The notes under the pieces are model-generated. The model was given only the letters and a program-made list of their open reading frames with translations, searched no databases and was not told the DNA's origin. A DNA stretch of 32,252 nucleotides from Lunatimonas lonarensis (GTDB taxonomy: Bacteria; Bacteroidota; Bacteroidia; Cytophagales; Cyclobacteriaceae), in contig NZ_AQHR01000120.1 in NCBI RefSeq assembly GCF_000390185.1, positions 1 to 32,252 on the forward strand, written 5' to 3'. Position numbers and translations under genes: made by a program. Positions 14,614-22,291 of the stretch are shown here, in pieces. Numbering within the stretch: position 1 is the stretch's first letter; every line of letters begins with the position of its first letter.

Positions 14614-17430
14614 ATGACAAAAAGAATACTAACCACCTTAGTTGTGTTCATCGTCCTTTCGACGGGGTGGGCTACGGCGCAGAGCGTTTCGGGAAGAGTG
14701 GTATCCGCAGAAGAACCCCAGGGTATTCCCGGGGTGAATGTTAGCGTCAAAGGAACTACGGTGGGCACCGTAACGGACATTGAAGGAAACTATTCACTCG
14801 TGGTTCCCCAAGGTGCCGAAACCATCGTTTTTAGTTTCGTAGGCTACGCAACCCAGGAAATTGCGATCGCCAACCAATCCAGCATCCAAGTAACCTTGGT
14901 GGCTGACGTTCGCCAGCTACAGGAAATCGTCATCACCGGCCAAGGAGAGGGTATAGAAAAACGCAGGTTGCCGATTACCGTGGACCGGATGACCGAAGAA
15001 GAAATCTACAAGGTTCCGGTAGTCCAGTTGGATCAAATCCTTCGCTCCAATATGCCGAATGCCCAGATACGGTTGGGTTCGGGCCAACCTGGCACGGCTT
15101 CGTTTATCCGATCCAGGGGGCCAGTCTCTGCCGCTGTGGGTACCACACCTGTTATTTATGTGGACGGGGTTCGGGTAGACAATCTTAATTCCGGCGCGCA
15201 ACTATCCTTGGATACAGGTGGTGCCGAAAGCAGTGCCATTGCAGACATTCCCGTAGAAAACATCGAGAGTATCGAGTATGTAAAAGGAGGGGCAGCGACC
15301 ACACTCTATGGAGCCGATGCTGCCAACGGCGTGATACAGATCTTTACCAAGAAAGGAAAACAGGGGCAGGCTAGGGTAAACCTCGAAACCCAGCATGGAG
15401 CCCAGGTGGGTACCCGTGATTATTTGTTTTACAAAGAAACCGCCGACATTTTGTTTCGCCCCGGACTGCAGCAAAGCTATCGCCTGGGCATAGACGGTGG
15501 CACCGAAAACCTAACCTACAGCTTTTCCGGCAACCTATATGGTGATGAAAGCTTCCGGTATGGGGTGGGCCAGATACGAAGAAATTTCCGTGGCGGCATT
15601 CAGGCCAAGGTCAACAACTGGATTACCTATCAGAGTTCAGCCGGATTTTCGAGCAACCAGTTTACCCGGGACTACAATGCCAACACCTCATTCAGCGAGT
15701 TTGGCAACCTCGAAACCGTAGCACGGTGGGGTGACCTACGGACCAAATCCCGCGCACAACTGGATTCCATTGGCCAGGTGGTTCGTAACATCATCGACCT
15801 TACCAATATAACAGAGCGGGTACGCCGATTCCAAAACTCACATCAGTTTAATTTCAAGGTCAACGAAGAGCTTTCCGCACGGGCTGTTTTCGGCATCGAT
15901 TCCCGTAACAGCCGACAACGGAACATATCTACCAACCAGCAATTGATTGCCCGTGGATCTGTTCCGCCCGGCACTACAGACCGTGGCACCATAGACGTGT
16001 TTGAGCGTTCCTTTTTCACGGTGACCGGACAGGCGGACGTCACCTGGAAGAAAGACATCAAGGACTTCTCCTTCCTCACCATCGCCGGAGGACAGTTTTT
16101 CCGAAACCAGGACGAACAGCTCCTTATAGAGGCCACCAACGTTACCGAAGGCTCGATTTCCATCAATAATGCCGGTGAAAAAAGCGTGGAGGATTTTCTG
16201 CTTGCCGTCACCAACTACGGCTTTTTTCTGAAGGAAAACGTCGGCATCCGGGATAAGGTATTCATCGAGGGTGGTATCCGTGTCGATGGCAACACCGCTT
16301 TTGGTTCGGACATTGGCCTGCAGGTCTTTCCTACCGTGGGGGTGGCCTATAACCTTTCGGACGAGGATTTCTTCAGAAACACCTTCTCGATCAATACCCT
16401 TTCTACGGTGAAGTTTAGGGCAAACCATGGCGTGGCGGGCAATTTTCCGGAACCCTTCAGAAACGATCGACTGATAAATACGAATACGTTTCTTGGAGTG
16501 CCCACTTACACCTTTGGCAACCCCGGAGATCCTACCTTAAAGCCTGAACGAACCGCCACTACAGAAATAGGTGGTGACATCGGCTTATTTACAGACCGGA
16601 TCCGGTTGCAGGTCACCCGCTACTATGCCCTAACCCGAGACGCCCTGTTCTCAGCACCCTTTGCGCCCTCTTTTGGATTGGGCACCCAACTCCGCAATAT
16701 CGGTGAGATCGAAAACAAAGGCTGGGAGATCGGTGGAAATTTCGTAGTGGTGGAAAACAATGACTGGAACGTCAACGTGTCGGCATCCTATAACCGGGTA
16801 AACAACCTCGTAATTTCTTCCGGCGGTGCACCGGAGTTTAACGTGGGAGGGTTTACCTTCCTGGGTTCCTTTGTTAAGGAAGGAGAACCATTGGGGTATT
16901 TTAGGGCAAATAAGCCCATCCTGAATGCCGAGGGTGGCCTGGAGCGGGTGGAAACCAATGCCTCTGTAGGAACCCCCATAGCTCCCAATTTCGGATCCCT
17001 CAGTGTGAATGCCACCTACAAACGGTTCAACCTATTTGTGACAGGCGATTACCAAACCGGTGGGCATACAGTGGTCGTCGATGACGTATTGAGGTATTTT
17101 GCCGGTGCCTCTACGGTAATCCCGGAAAGCCTTTCTGATGTCAGCTTTTTTGACCTGGCATCCCTTTGGGTACAGAGCTCCGACTACCTGAAAATAAGAA
17201 ACATCGCCCTAAGCTACGAGGTACCCACCGCTGTAGTTGGCAATGCGTTCAAACGCATGAGCGTAGGATTTACGGTCACAAACCCGATCAACTTCTTCCG
17301 TGCCGACGTAGATCCCGAGGTGAGCGGTGCAGGATTTGGCACCCAAAATAGCTTTGGAGCCGGAGGTTTCGGTTTTGGCACCGAATCGCTCCCGAGAACC
17401 TACCTAGGTACTGTTAGGATCAGCTTATAA
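14614..17430 (+). CDS. SusC/RagA-type TonB-dependent outer-membrane transporter
   Basis: A 938-residue SusC-like TonB-dependent transporter, importing oligosaccharides through the outer membrane with TonB/ExbBD energy and a SusD lid. I start at the ATG at 14614, where MTKRILTTLVVFIVLSTGWA forms the signal peptide. Domains in order are a CarboxypepD_reg-like domain (about 23-100, SGRVVSAEEPQGIPGVNVSVKG in part), the plug (about 110-230) with VIYVDGVRVDN and the RagA-like ESIEYVKGGAATTLYGADAANG, then the beta-barrel to the C-terminal strand ending RISL. It is slightly shorter than the typical 1000 residues. The SusD partner follows after 15 nt. The neighbouring sulfatases suggest a sulfated or otherwise decorated glycan, which is inference. 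Confidence 0.94.
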   Translation: MTKRILTTLVVFIVLSTGWATAQSVSGRVVSAEEPQGIPGVNVSVKGTTVGTVTDIEGNYSLVVPQGAETIVFSFVGYATQEIAIANQSSIQVTLVADVRQLQEIVITGQGEGIEKRRLPITVDRMTEEEIYKVPVVQLDQILRSNMPNAQIRLGSGQPGTASFIRSRGPVSAAVGTTPVIYVDGVRVDNLNSGAQLSLDTGGAESSAIADIPVENIESIEYVKGGAATTLYGADAANGVIQIFTKKGKQGQARVNLETQHGAQVGTRDYLFYKETADILFRPGLQQSYRLGIDGGTENLTYSFSGNLYGDESFRYGVGQIRRNFRGGIQAKVNNWITYQSSAGFSSNQFTRDYNANTSFSEFGNLETVARWGDLRTKSRAQLDSIGQVVRNIIDLTNITERVRRFQNSHQFNFKVNEELSARAVFGIDSRNSRQRNISTNQQLIARGSVPPGTTDRGTIDVFERSFFTVTGQADVTWKKDIKDFSFLTIAGGQFFRNQDEQLLIEATNVTEGSISINNAGEKSVEDFLLAVTNYGFFLKENVGIRDKVFIEGGIRVDGNTAFGSDIGLQVFPTVGVAYNLSDEDFFRNTFSINTLSTVKFRANHGVAGNFPEPFRNDRLINTNTFLGVPTYTFGNPGDPTLKPERTATTEIGGDIGLFTDRIRLQVTRYYALTRDALFSAPFAPSFGLGTQLRNIGEIENKGWEIGGNFVVVENNDWNVNVSASYNRVNNLVISSGGAPEFNVGGFTFLGSFVKEGEPLGYFRANKPILNAEGGLERVETNASVGTPIAPNFGSLSVNATYKRFNLFVTGDYQTGGHTVVVDDVLRYFAGASTVIPESLSDVSFFDLASLWVQSSDYLKIRNIALSYEVPTAVVGNAFKRMSVGFTVTNPINFFRADVDPEVSGAGFGTQNSFGAGGFGFGTESLPRTYLGTVRISL

Positions 17431-17445
17431 TTTACCCCCAACGAC

Positions 17446-18894
17446 ATGAACCATCTAAAAAAATATAGCTACATCGCACTGCTGGGTTGGATCGGCTTAG
17501 CCGGTTGCGAGCTCATCGACCCTACCGAAGTGATCAATCCAAACCTCACGGAAGATGCCATCCTAAACACGGCAAATCCCATGACCCCCTGGGTACTTGG
17601 AGTGCGCCGACAGCTGGCACTGGTTACCAACGAACACGTCGTACTGACCGAAATCGGCTCTGACAACTACCAAAATGTCATGACTTTTTACAACCAAAAC
17701 CTGGACCGGCTGATCATCCGTCCGGTGGACGCAGACATAAATGCGCTTCAACGGGAATTGCACAGGCTGCGGGAAATGGCCGATTACGGATTGAACATCG
17801 TAAGTGGAGCCGACCCCTCTACCACGTCGGCCCAGATCGCAGAGCTTCATTTTATGCGGGGCTATTCACTGCTGTTGAGCGGGGAATACTTCAGCTTCCT
17901 GCCAACCGAGCCCGGTGGAGAGGCAGTAGGATGGCGAGATATCCTTCAGTCCGCCATTGCATCGTTAGCATTGGCAGAGGGTTCTTCAGACGCTACCCTG
18001 GGCACTACCGCTACCCTTGCCAAGGCTCGTGCCCATTATAAATTGGGAAACAAGACTGAGGCCGTAAACCATGCCCAGGACGCCATTTTAAAATCCGCCA
18101 ACCTGACCTATCAGGTGCAGTTTGATCAGGCGCAAACCCCGCTGAACCGAGCCCAAACCGCCATGTACGATCGAGGTAATTTTGACGACCTACAGGTGCT
18201 CCCCCGCATGGACTTCTTGGATCCCAAATACTACTTCCGCGGTGCCAGTGAGGCCAGCCCGGTCACCCTGTTCAAGATCGAAGAGGCCCATTTGATCATC
18301 GCGGAGGCCCAAGTGGCTGACAATAACCTCGCAGCAGCTGAAAGTACCCTCAAGGGATTGATCCGACTGGTGCAGAATCGACCTATCAGCAGTTTCCCCA
18401 ACCAACAACAGGATCGTACACAAAACAATCCGGGATCCCGACCCGACAACGCAGACGTGGCGGTGGCTGCCAGTGCGGAAGACCCCCTGAGAATGGGCCT
18501 GGTACTGAACCGAAAGCTGGGAGACATCCTTGTACCGACCGTGTCCGGCACGTCTGTAACCGATGCTATGGTGGAGGAAGCCATGACACAAGAACAAACA
18601 GCACTGGAGCTGATCTACCTGATGCGCCAAGAGATCTTTATAGGAGAAGGCAGGCGACTCTCGGATATGGGTGTCCGCATGGTGATAAGCGAGATCGAGT
18701 ACCTGGCCAATGAAAACATCGACGAAGATCATCCGGGCACCGAACCGATCATTCCTCCGTTTATCGAAAGCATCAGTACCGAACTGGATGCTTTCACCTA
18801 CGACGTGGCGGCAAAAACGGCCATCATTCGACACAATATCAACCGGATCATTGCCACCAATCGCAGCAGCGAGTGGGTAGCTCCTTTTCATTAA
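17446..18894 (+). CDS. SusD/RagB-type glycan-binding lipoprotein
   Basis: A 482-residue surface lipoprotein of the RagB/SusD family, the binding lid of the SusC channel. The signal ends LAGC (Cys21). The helical TPR-like scaffold is seen in IAELHFMRGYSLLLSGEYFS, TLAKARAHYKLGNKTEA and LFKIEEAHLIIAEAQVADNN. The family's C-terminal signature occurs as YLMRQEIFIGEGRRLSDMGVR. It starts 15 nt after SusC and is followed by a strong terminator, so the pair forms a two-gene unit. Sequence similarity to classical starch SusD is low, and the ligand cannot be inferred. Confidence 0.92.
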   Translation: MNHLKKYSYIALLGWIGLAGCELIDPTEVINPNLTEDAILNTANPMTPWVLGVRRQLALVTNEHVVLTEIGSDNYQNVMTFYNQNLDRLIIRPVDADINALQRELHRLREMADYGLNIVSGADPSTTSAQIAELHFMRGYSLLLSGEYFSFLPTEPGGEAVGWRDILQSAIASLALAEGSSDATLGTTATLAKARAHYKLGNKTEAVNHAQDAILKSANLTYQVQFDQAQTPLNRAQTAMYDRGNFDDLQVLPRMDFLDPKYYFRGASEASPVTLFKIEEAHLIIAEAQVADNNLAAAESTLKGLIRLVQNRPISSFPNQQQDRTQNNPGSRPDNADVAVAASAEDPLRMGLVLNRKLGDILVPTVSGTSVTDAMVEEAMTQEQTALELIYLMRQEIFIGEGRRLSDMGVRMVISEIEYLANENIDEDHPGTEPIIPPFIESISTELDAFTYDVAAKTAIIRHNINRIIATNRSSEWVAPFH

Positions 18895-18951
18895 TAGGGC
18901 GCTAACCTTGCACCCGCCTGCAAGACCAATCAGCCCCCGCCATTGAAATAA

Positions 18952-18994
18952 AAAATGGCCTATCTACCCTAAGCGGCAGATAGGCCATTTTTTT
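18952..18994 (+). terminator. Intrinsic terminator after SusD
   Basis: Perfect 14-bp stem, AAAATGGCCTATCT (18952-18965) with AGATAGGCCATTTT (18978-18991), around a 12-nt loop and running into TTTT. It could also work for the convergent MFS gene. The remaining 18995-19216 before that gene's stop shows no gene or clear motif. Confidence 0.9.
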
Positions 18995-19216
18995 ATTCAT
19001 CACACCGCGGATCCCTAATACCTTACCATTCTGCCATTGGATGGAAGATCGCTTATCGAAAAAATTGAGAGGGAACGAGAACGATGCGAAAAGGTCGCAA
19101 GCCCCCTCCGTAGTAAACAAAGCCTACGCCCCACAAAAGCCTCGAAGCTAATGCCCTAGCTCCATTTCAAACCGCCCTACCTATCCAGTGCGTTTGCAGA
19201 TCCCACAGCGCTGAGA

Positions 19217-20374
19217 TTACTCATTTGCCGTGACAAATACTTCCTGCCGGATGGATACCAACACCGCGATGCTTAGCCCCATCAGCGAAATAATGGCGAA
19301 GGAAGACTGCAAATTGAGCAGTTCGGCGATAAACCCGATAATCGGCGGCCCCAACAGAAAGCCAAAAAATGAGATGGTAGACACCATAGCTATCGCTATG
19401 CCCGGAGGATAGGTGGTGGACCTGCCAACGATGCTGTAGGAAAGGGGCACTACCGCTGCGGTACCCAAGCCTACGAGTGCAAAGCCCAGCAAAGTCAGCG
19501 ATAGATTCGGGAACAATACTGCCAAACAGAGTCCCGCAAAAATCAATATCCCACTAGCCCGTAATACGCCGATTTTCCCGATTTTATTCGCAAACCGATC
19601 CGCCAGAAAACGTCCCGAGGCCATTGCCCCCATAAACGCAAAGAACCCAAAGGCAACCAACGACGGATGGGGATTCACCACCTTGGCAATGTAAACGCCC
19701 GACCAATCAAACATACATCCCTCGCACATCATGCCACAGAATCCCACCAACCCGATGCGGAAGATCAGGCTGTCCGGCTTTTTAAAAACAAAGCCGCCTT
19801 CTGTGGCCGACTTGCCGGTACCGTCCGGTAAGATGTAGGGGCGGGCAAATGCCAACAGGGCAAATCCCAGTACCCCAATCACCAAGTAATGCTGCACCGG
19901 TGAAAGTTGAAAAAACACCATCAGGGCACCGAGCCCCGCTCCCGCAAACCCGGCCAAGCTCCAAGAACCATGAAAGGAGCTCAGTATATTACGCCCGTAG
20001 GCCTTTTCCACAGCCAAGGCCTGCGTGTTTAGCGATATATTCATGATGTTGCCCAAGAGACCAAATAATACTACCAAAAAAGCCAGCTGAAACCTGCTTT
20101 CCGCCAATCCTAGGCTCACCAGCCCCACTAGGTACATACTGGCTCCCGCCAAAATCACTCCCTTGCTGCCAAACCTGTACACGGCCCAGGCCGCCAACGG
20201 CAAGGCGATGAGCGAACCTGCGGGCATCCCCAACAGCAAGGTGCCCAACTGCCCCTCGCTCAACCTAAAATAATCCTGAAAATCGGGAATACGCGAAGCC
20301 CAAGAAGAGAAACACAATCCCGTGATAAAAAATAATCCCGACACAGCAAGGCGTCGACGTTGCAATAGATTCAT
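19217..20374 (-). CDS. MFS transporter (YbjJ-like)
   Basis: A 385-residue major facilitator superfamily permease with about 12 hydrophobic segments in the inner membrane. The N-terminal FSSWASRIPDFQDYFRLSEGQLG followed by LLGMPAGSLIALPLAAW resembles the YbjJ-like subfamily of MFS proteins, and the first cytoplasmic loop reads YRFGSKGVI. Substrate is unknown; sugar or drug export are both possible. It diverges from the small membrane protein and CrtA-like gene, with a perfect inverted repeat in between (20427-20446), and has a recognisable -7 box at 20398-20405. It is convergent with SusD, so it is outside the glycan-import transcript. Confidence 0.87.
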   Translation of the reverse strand: MNLLQRRRLAVSGLFFITGLCFSSWASRIPDFQDYFRLSEGQLGTLLLGMPAGSLIALPLAAWAVYRFGSKGVILAGASMYLVGLVSLGLAESRFQLAFLVVLFGLLGNIMNISLNTQALAVEKAYGRNILSSFHGSWSLAGFAGAGLGALMVFFQLSPVQHYLVIGVLGFALLAFARPYILPDGTGKSATEGGFVFKKPDSLIFRIGLVGFCGMMCEGCMFDWSGVYIAKVVNPHPSLVAFGFFAFMGAMASGRFLADRFANKIGKIGVLRASGILIFAGLCLAVLFPNLSLTLLGFALVGLGTAAVVPLSYSIVGRSTTYPPGIAIAMVSTISFFGFLLGPPIIGFIAELLNLQSSFAIISLMGLSIAVLVSIRQEVFVTANE

Positions 20375-20397
20375 AAAGCTAATCCGTAAATTTTTAG

Positions 20398-20426
20398 CAA
20401 AATTACATCATTTTTCGCATTTCAAT
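20398..20426 (-). promoter_or_regulatory. Promoter of the MFS gene
   Basis: On the minus strand TAATTTTG (20405-20398) matches TAnnTTTG perfectly and ends 23 nt before the MFS ATG. Upstream, ATTG (20426-20423) lies 17 nt away, shorter than the usual spacing, so the -33 box is weak. Confidence 0.5.
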
Positions 20427-20446
20427 TGATTATTTCAAAATAATCA
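20427..20446. promoter_or_regulatory. Candidate operator TGATTATTT-ca-AAATAATCA
   Basis: Perfect 9-bp inverted repeat with a 2-nt spacer, in the intergenic region between the divergent MFS gene and the small-protein/CrtA-like unit. It abuts the -33 region of the MFS promoter and lies 89 nt before the small ORF. It has no T-tract and is on neither gene's 3' side, so a dimeric regulator site is more likely than a terminator. Confidence 0.5.
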
Positions 20447-20535
20447 TCTCATTTGCTGAATAAATAACATTTGCGTAACCTCAAACTTTTTGCCATTGTT
20501 TGCAGTTTCCTTCGTTGAATCGTCAAAAAAACAAT

Positions 20536-20616
20536 ATGGAATTTGTCATAGCAGGGATCACGGTAGCATTGGCTATTGGTCTAATTTATATCATCATCCG
20601 AAAAGTTTTTGATTAG
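20536..20616 (+). CDS. Possible 26-residue single-pass membrane protein
   Basis: ATG to TAG encoding 26 residues: MEFVIAGITVALAIGLIYII, then IRKVFD. It has one transmembrane helix (about residues 3-22) followed by a positively charged end, the arrangement of small accessory membrane proteins such as KdpF, but I do not recognise a family. A weak TTTG (20470-20473) and ATTGTTTG (20495-20502) lie upstream. It precedes the CrtA-like gene by 35 nt on the same strand. The lone helix and flanking charge favour a real gene, but a chance open frame of this size is possible. Confidence 0.45.
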   Translation: MEFVIAGITVALAIGLIYIIIRKVFD

Positions 20617-20651
20617 TTTTTATCTTTGCTTCCCAACACCGATTTCCCTAC

Positions 20652-21326
20652 ATGGAGTTAGATGCAGCGCAGGAAGTAACATCGATCACCTTTTTCCGAT
20701 ATCCCAAGAAACACCGCTGGTGGGCATTTAACCAAATGCAGCTTTCCCAACGGTTTTTGGCAGCAATGCCCGGGGTCAAGTTTGGCAAGCTCCTCGGCAC
20801 GGGCGGAGGCTTTGGTTTTTCGCTGAAACCGGACCTTAGTACCTATGCGCTCCTGATCGTTTGGAAAGACATCAGGCAAGCTGGTACTTTTGGAGAAAGT
20901 GAGCTTTTTGGCCGGTTTCGCGAACGGTCGGAAACACAGAACACCTACTGGATGGACTGTGTTCAAAGCCATGGCTCCTGGGGTGGAACCAATCCCTTTT
21001 CATCCCACAAAACCTACCAAGATGGCCCCCTTTACGTTATTACCCGCGCCCGGTTGAATTGGCTAAAGATTCCGCAATTCCTTTCCAACGTGCCCAAAGC
21101 AAGCAGCTCCGCAGAAAAAGCCGAGGGCTTGCAGTACACCAAGGGAATAGGCGAGTGGCCCGCGATAGAGCAGGCCACCTTCAGTATCTGGCAATCTGCC
21201 TCCCACATGCGTTCGTACGCCTACCGTGCGGAACACCAGGAAATCATCCGAAAGGTGAAAAAGGAGCAGTGGTACAAGGAAGAACTCTTTGCCCGGTTTG
21301 TTCCGGCCGAAACACCTGTCCAATAA
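20652..21326 (+). CDS. CrtA/spheroidene monooxygenase-like protein
   Basis: A 224-residue protein of the CrtA-like (spheroidene monooxygenase) family, haem-dependent enzymes that oxidise acyclic carotenoids. Correspondence to CrtA runs along the chain: VTSITFFRY, WAFNQMQLSQRFLAAMPGVKFGKLLGTG, ITRARLNWLKIPQFLSNVP, the GIGEWPAIEQATFSIWQS block and the terminal WYKEELFARF. No signal peptide. No other carotenoid gene lies in the window, so the true substrate may differ; many Bacteroidota carry such proteins without a spheroidene pathway. The next gene starts 9 nt after its stop, so the two are co-transcribed. Confidence 0.75.
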   Translation: MELDAAQEVTSITFFRYPKKHRWWAFNQMQLSQRFLAAMPGVKFGKLLGTGGGFGFSLKPDLSTYALLIVWKDIRQAGTFGESELFGRFRERSETQNTYWMDCVQSHGSWGGTNPFSSHKTYQDGPLYVITRARLNWLKIPQFLSNVPKASSSAEKAEGLQYTKGIGEWPAIEQATFSIWQSASHMRSYAYRAEHQEIIRKVKKEQWYKEELFARFVPAETPVQ

Positions 21327-21335
21327 TCGATTTCT

Positions 21336-22220
21336 ATGCCTGCTTTTTCCAAAACCAGAATCGCCCCTACCCCCAGCGGATTCCTACACCTTGGAAATGC
21401 CTTTTCCTTTATCCTCACTGCCGCAATGGCACGCCTTCACGGGGCCTCCATATTGCTTCGCGTTGACGATTTGGACAAGGAAAGATGCCGGCAGGCCTAC
21501 TTGGACGACCTGTTTGACACCCTGCTTTTTTTGGATATACCCTGGGACGAAGGACCACGTTCACCTAAGGACGTGTACGACAGATTCAGTCAGCACCTTC
21601 GCCTTGACCAGTACGAAACCGTCCTGTCCCAATTGCACCAAGCTGGGTTTCTATTTCCCTGCGCCTGTTCCCGCAGCGATCTGGCAAACGCCGGCCTGAA
21701 CTCGGGATGTACCGGCAAGTGTCTTGAAAAAACAGCGCAGGCCGCCGCTTGGAAAATAGCGGATAGCCCCGAAACCATCGAGATCCTATCCTACCCATCC
21801 CGATTTTCGACGTACCCATTCCCCACGGCCATGAAACACCTGGTGGTGAAAAAGAAAGATGGCTTTCCCTCCTATCACCTGGCCTCCGTGGTGGACGATG
21901 TTTTTTTCGGCGTGGACCTGATCGTACGCGGAGCTGATTTGTGGGAATCCAGTCTGGCCCAGCTCCACCTGTCCAGTCTGCTGCCCACTACCCGGGCCTT
22001 TGCCCATGCAACCTTTCTACACCATCCCCTCCTCACCGAGGATGGCCAGAAACTGTCCAAGTCGGCCGGGCATAACCCCATCCGACAGCTACGCCAAACG
22101 GCCCTCCACAGGAAAGAAATCTACCAACAGGCCAGTCGGTTTTTTGGCCTGGAAGCAGAAGCGACCAACCTCAGGGAGTTTACAGATCTGCTCGACCCCA
22201 CACGGTTCGCCAGTCTTTAA
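21336..22220 (+). CDS. gluQ: Glutamyl-Q tRNA(Asp) synthetase (GluQRS-like)
   Basis: A 294-residue truncated class I synthetase related to GluRS but lacking the anticodon-binding domain, the hallmark of GluQRS, which attaches glutamate to queuosine at position 34 of tRNA(Asp). The HIGH box is HLGN (18-21) after APTPSG, and the KMSKS box is KLSKS (239-243). The zinc site is Cys109, Cys111, Cys125 and Cys129; classical GluQRS uses C-x-C, Y-x3-C, and here the second pair is C-x3-C, a slight variation. HHPLL and the DLWESSLAQLHL helix are also family features. It is coupled to the CrtA-like gene upstream. The unusual cysteine spacing leaves a small chance it is another GluRS paralogue. Confidence 0.85.
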   Translation: MPAFSKTRIAPTPSGFLHLGNAFSFILTAAMARLHGASILLRVDDLDKERCRQAYLDDLFDTLLFLDIPWDEGPRSPKDVYDRFSQHLRLDQYETVLSQLHQAGFLFPCACSRSDLANAGLNSGCTGKCLEKTAQAAAWKIADSPETIEILSYPSRFSTYPFPTAMKHLVVKKKDGFPSYHLASVVDDVFFGVDLIVRGADLWESSLAQLHLSSLLPTTRAFAHATFLHHPLLTEDGQKLSKSAGHNPIRQLRQTALHRKEIYQQASRFFGLEAEATNLREFTDLLDPTRFASL

Positions 22221-22291
22221 AATCTACCGCCAAATAGCCCAAAGAATGGGTCCCCGGGTATATCGAAGACAAGCCGTATTCAGTAACCCCC

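Noticed and set aside
15838-16428. 196-codon minus-strand frame inside SusC
   Set aside because: Shadow of the SusC coding frame, with no independent features.
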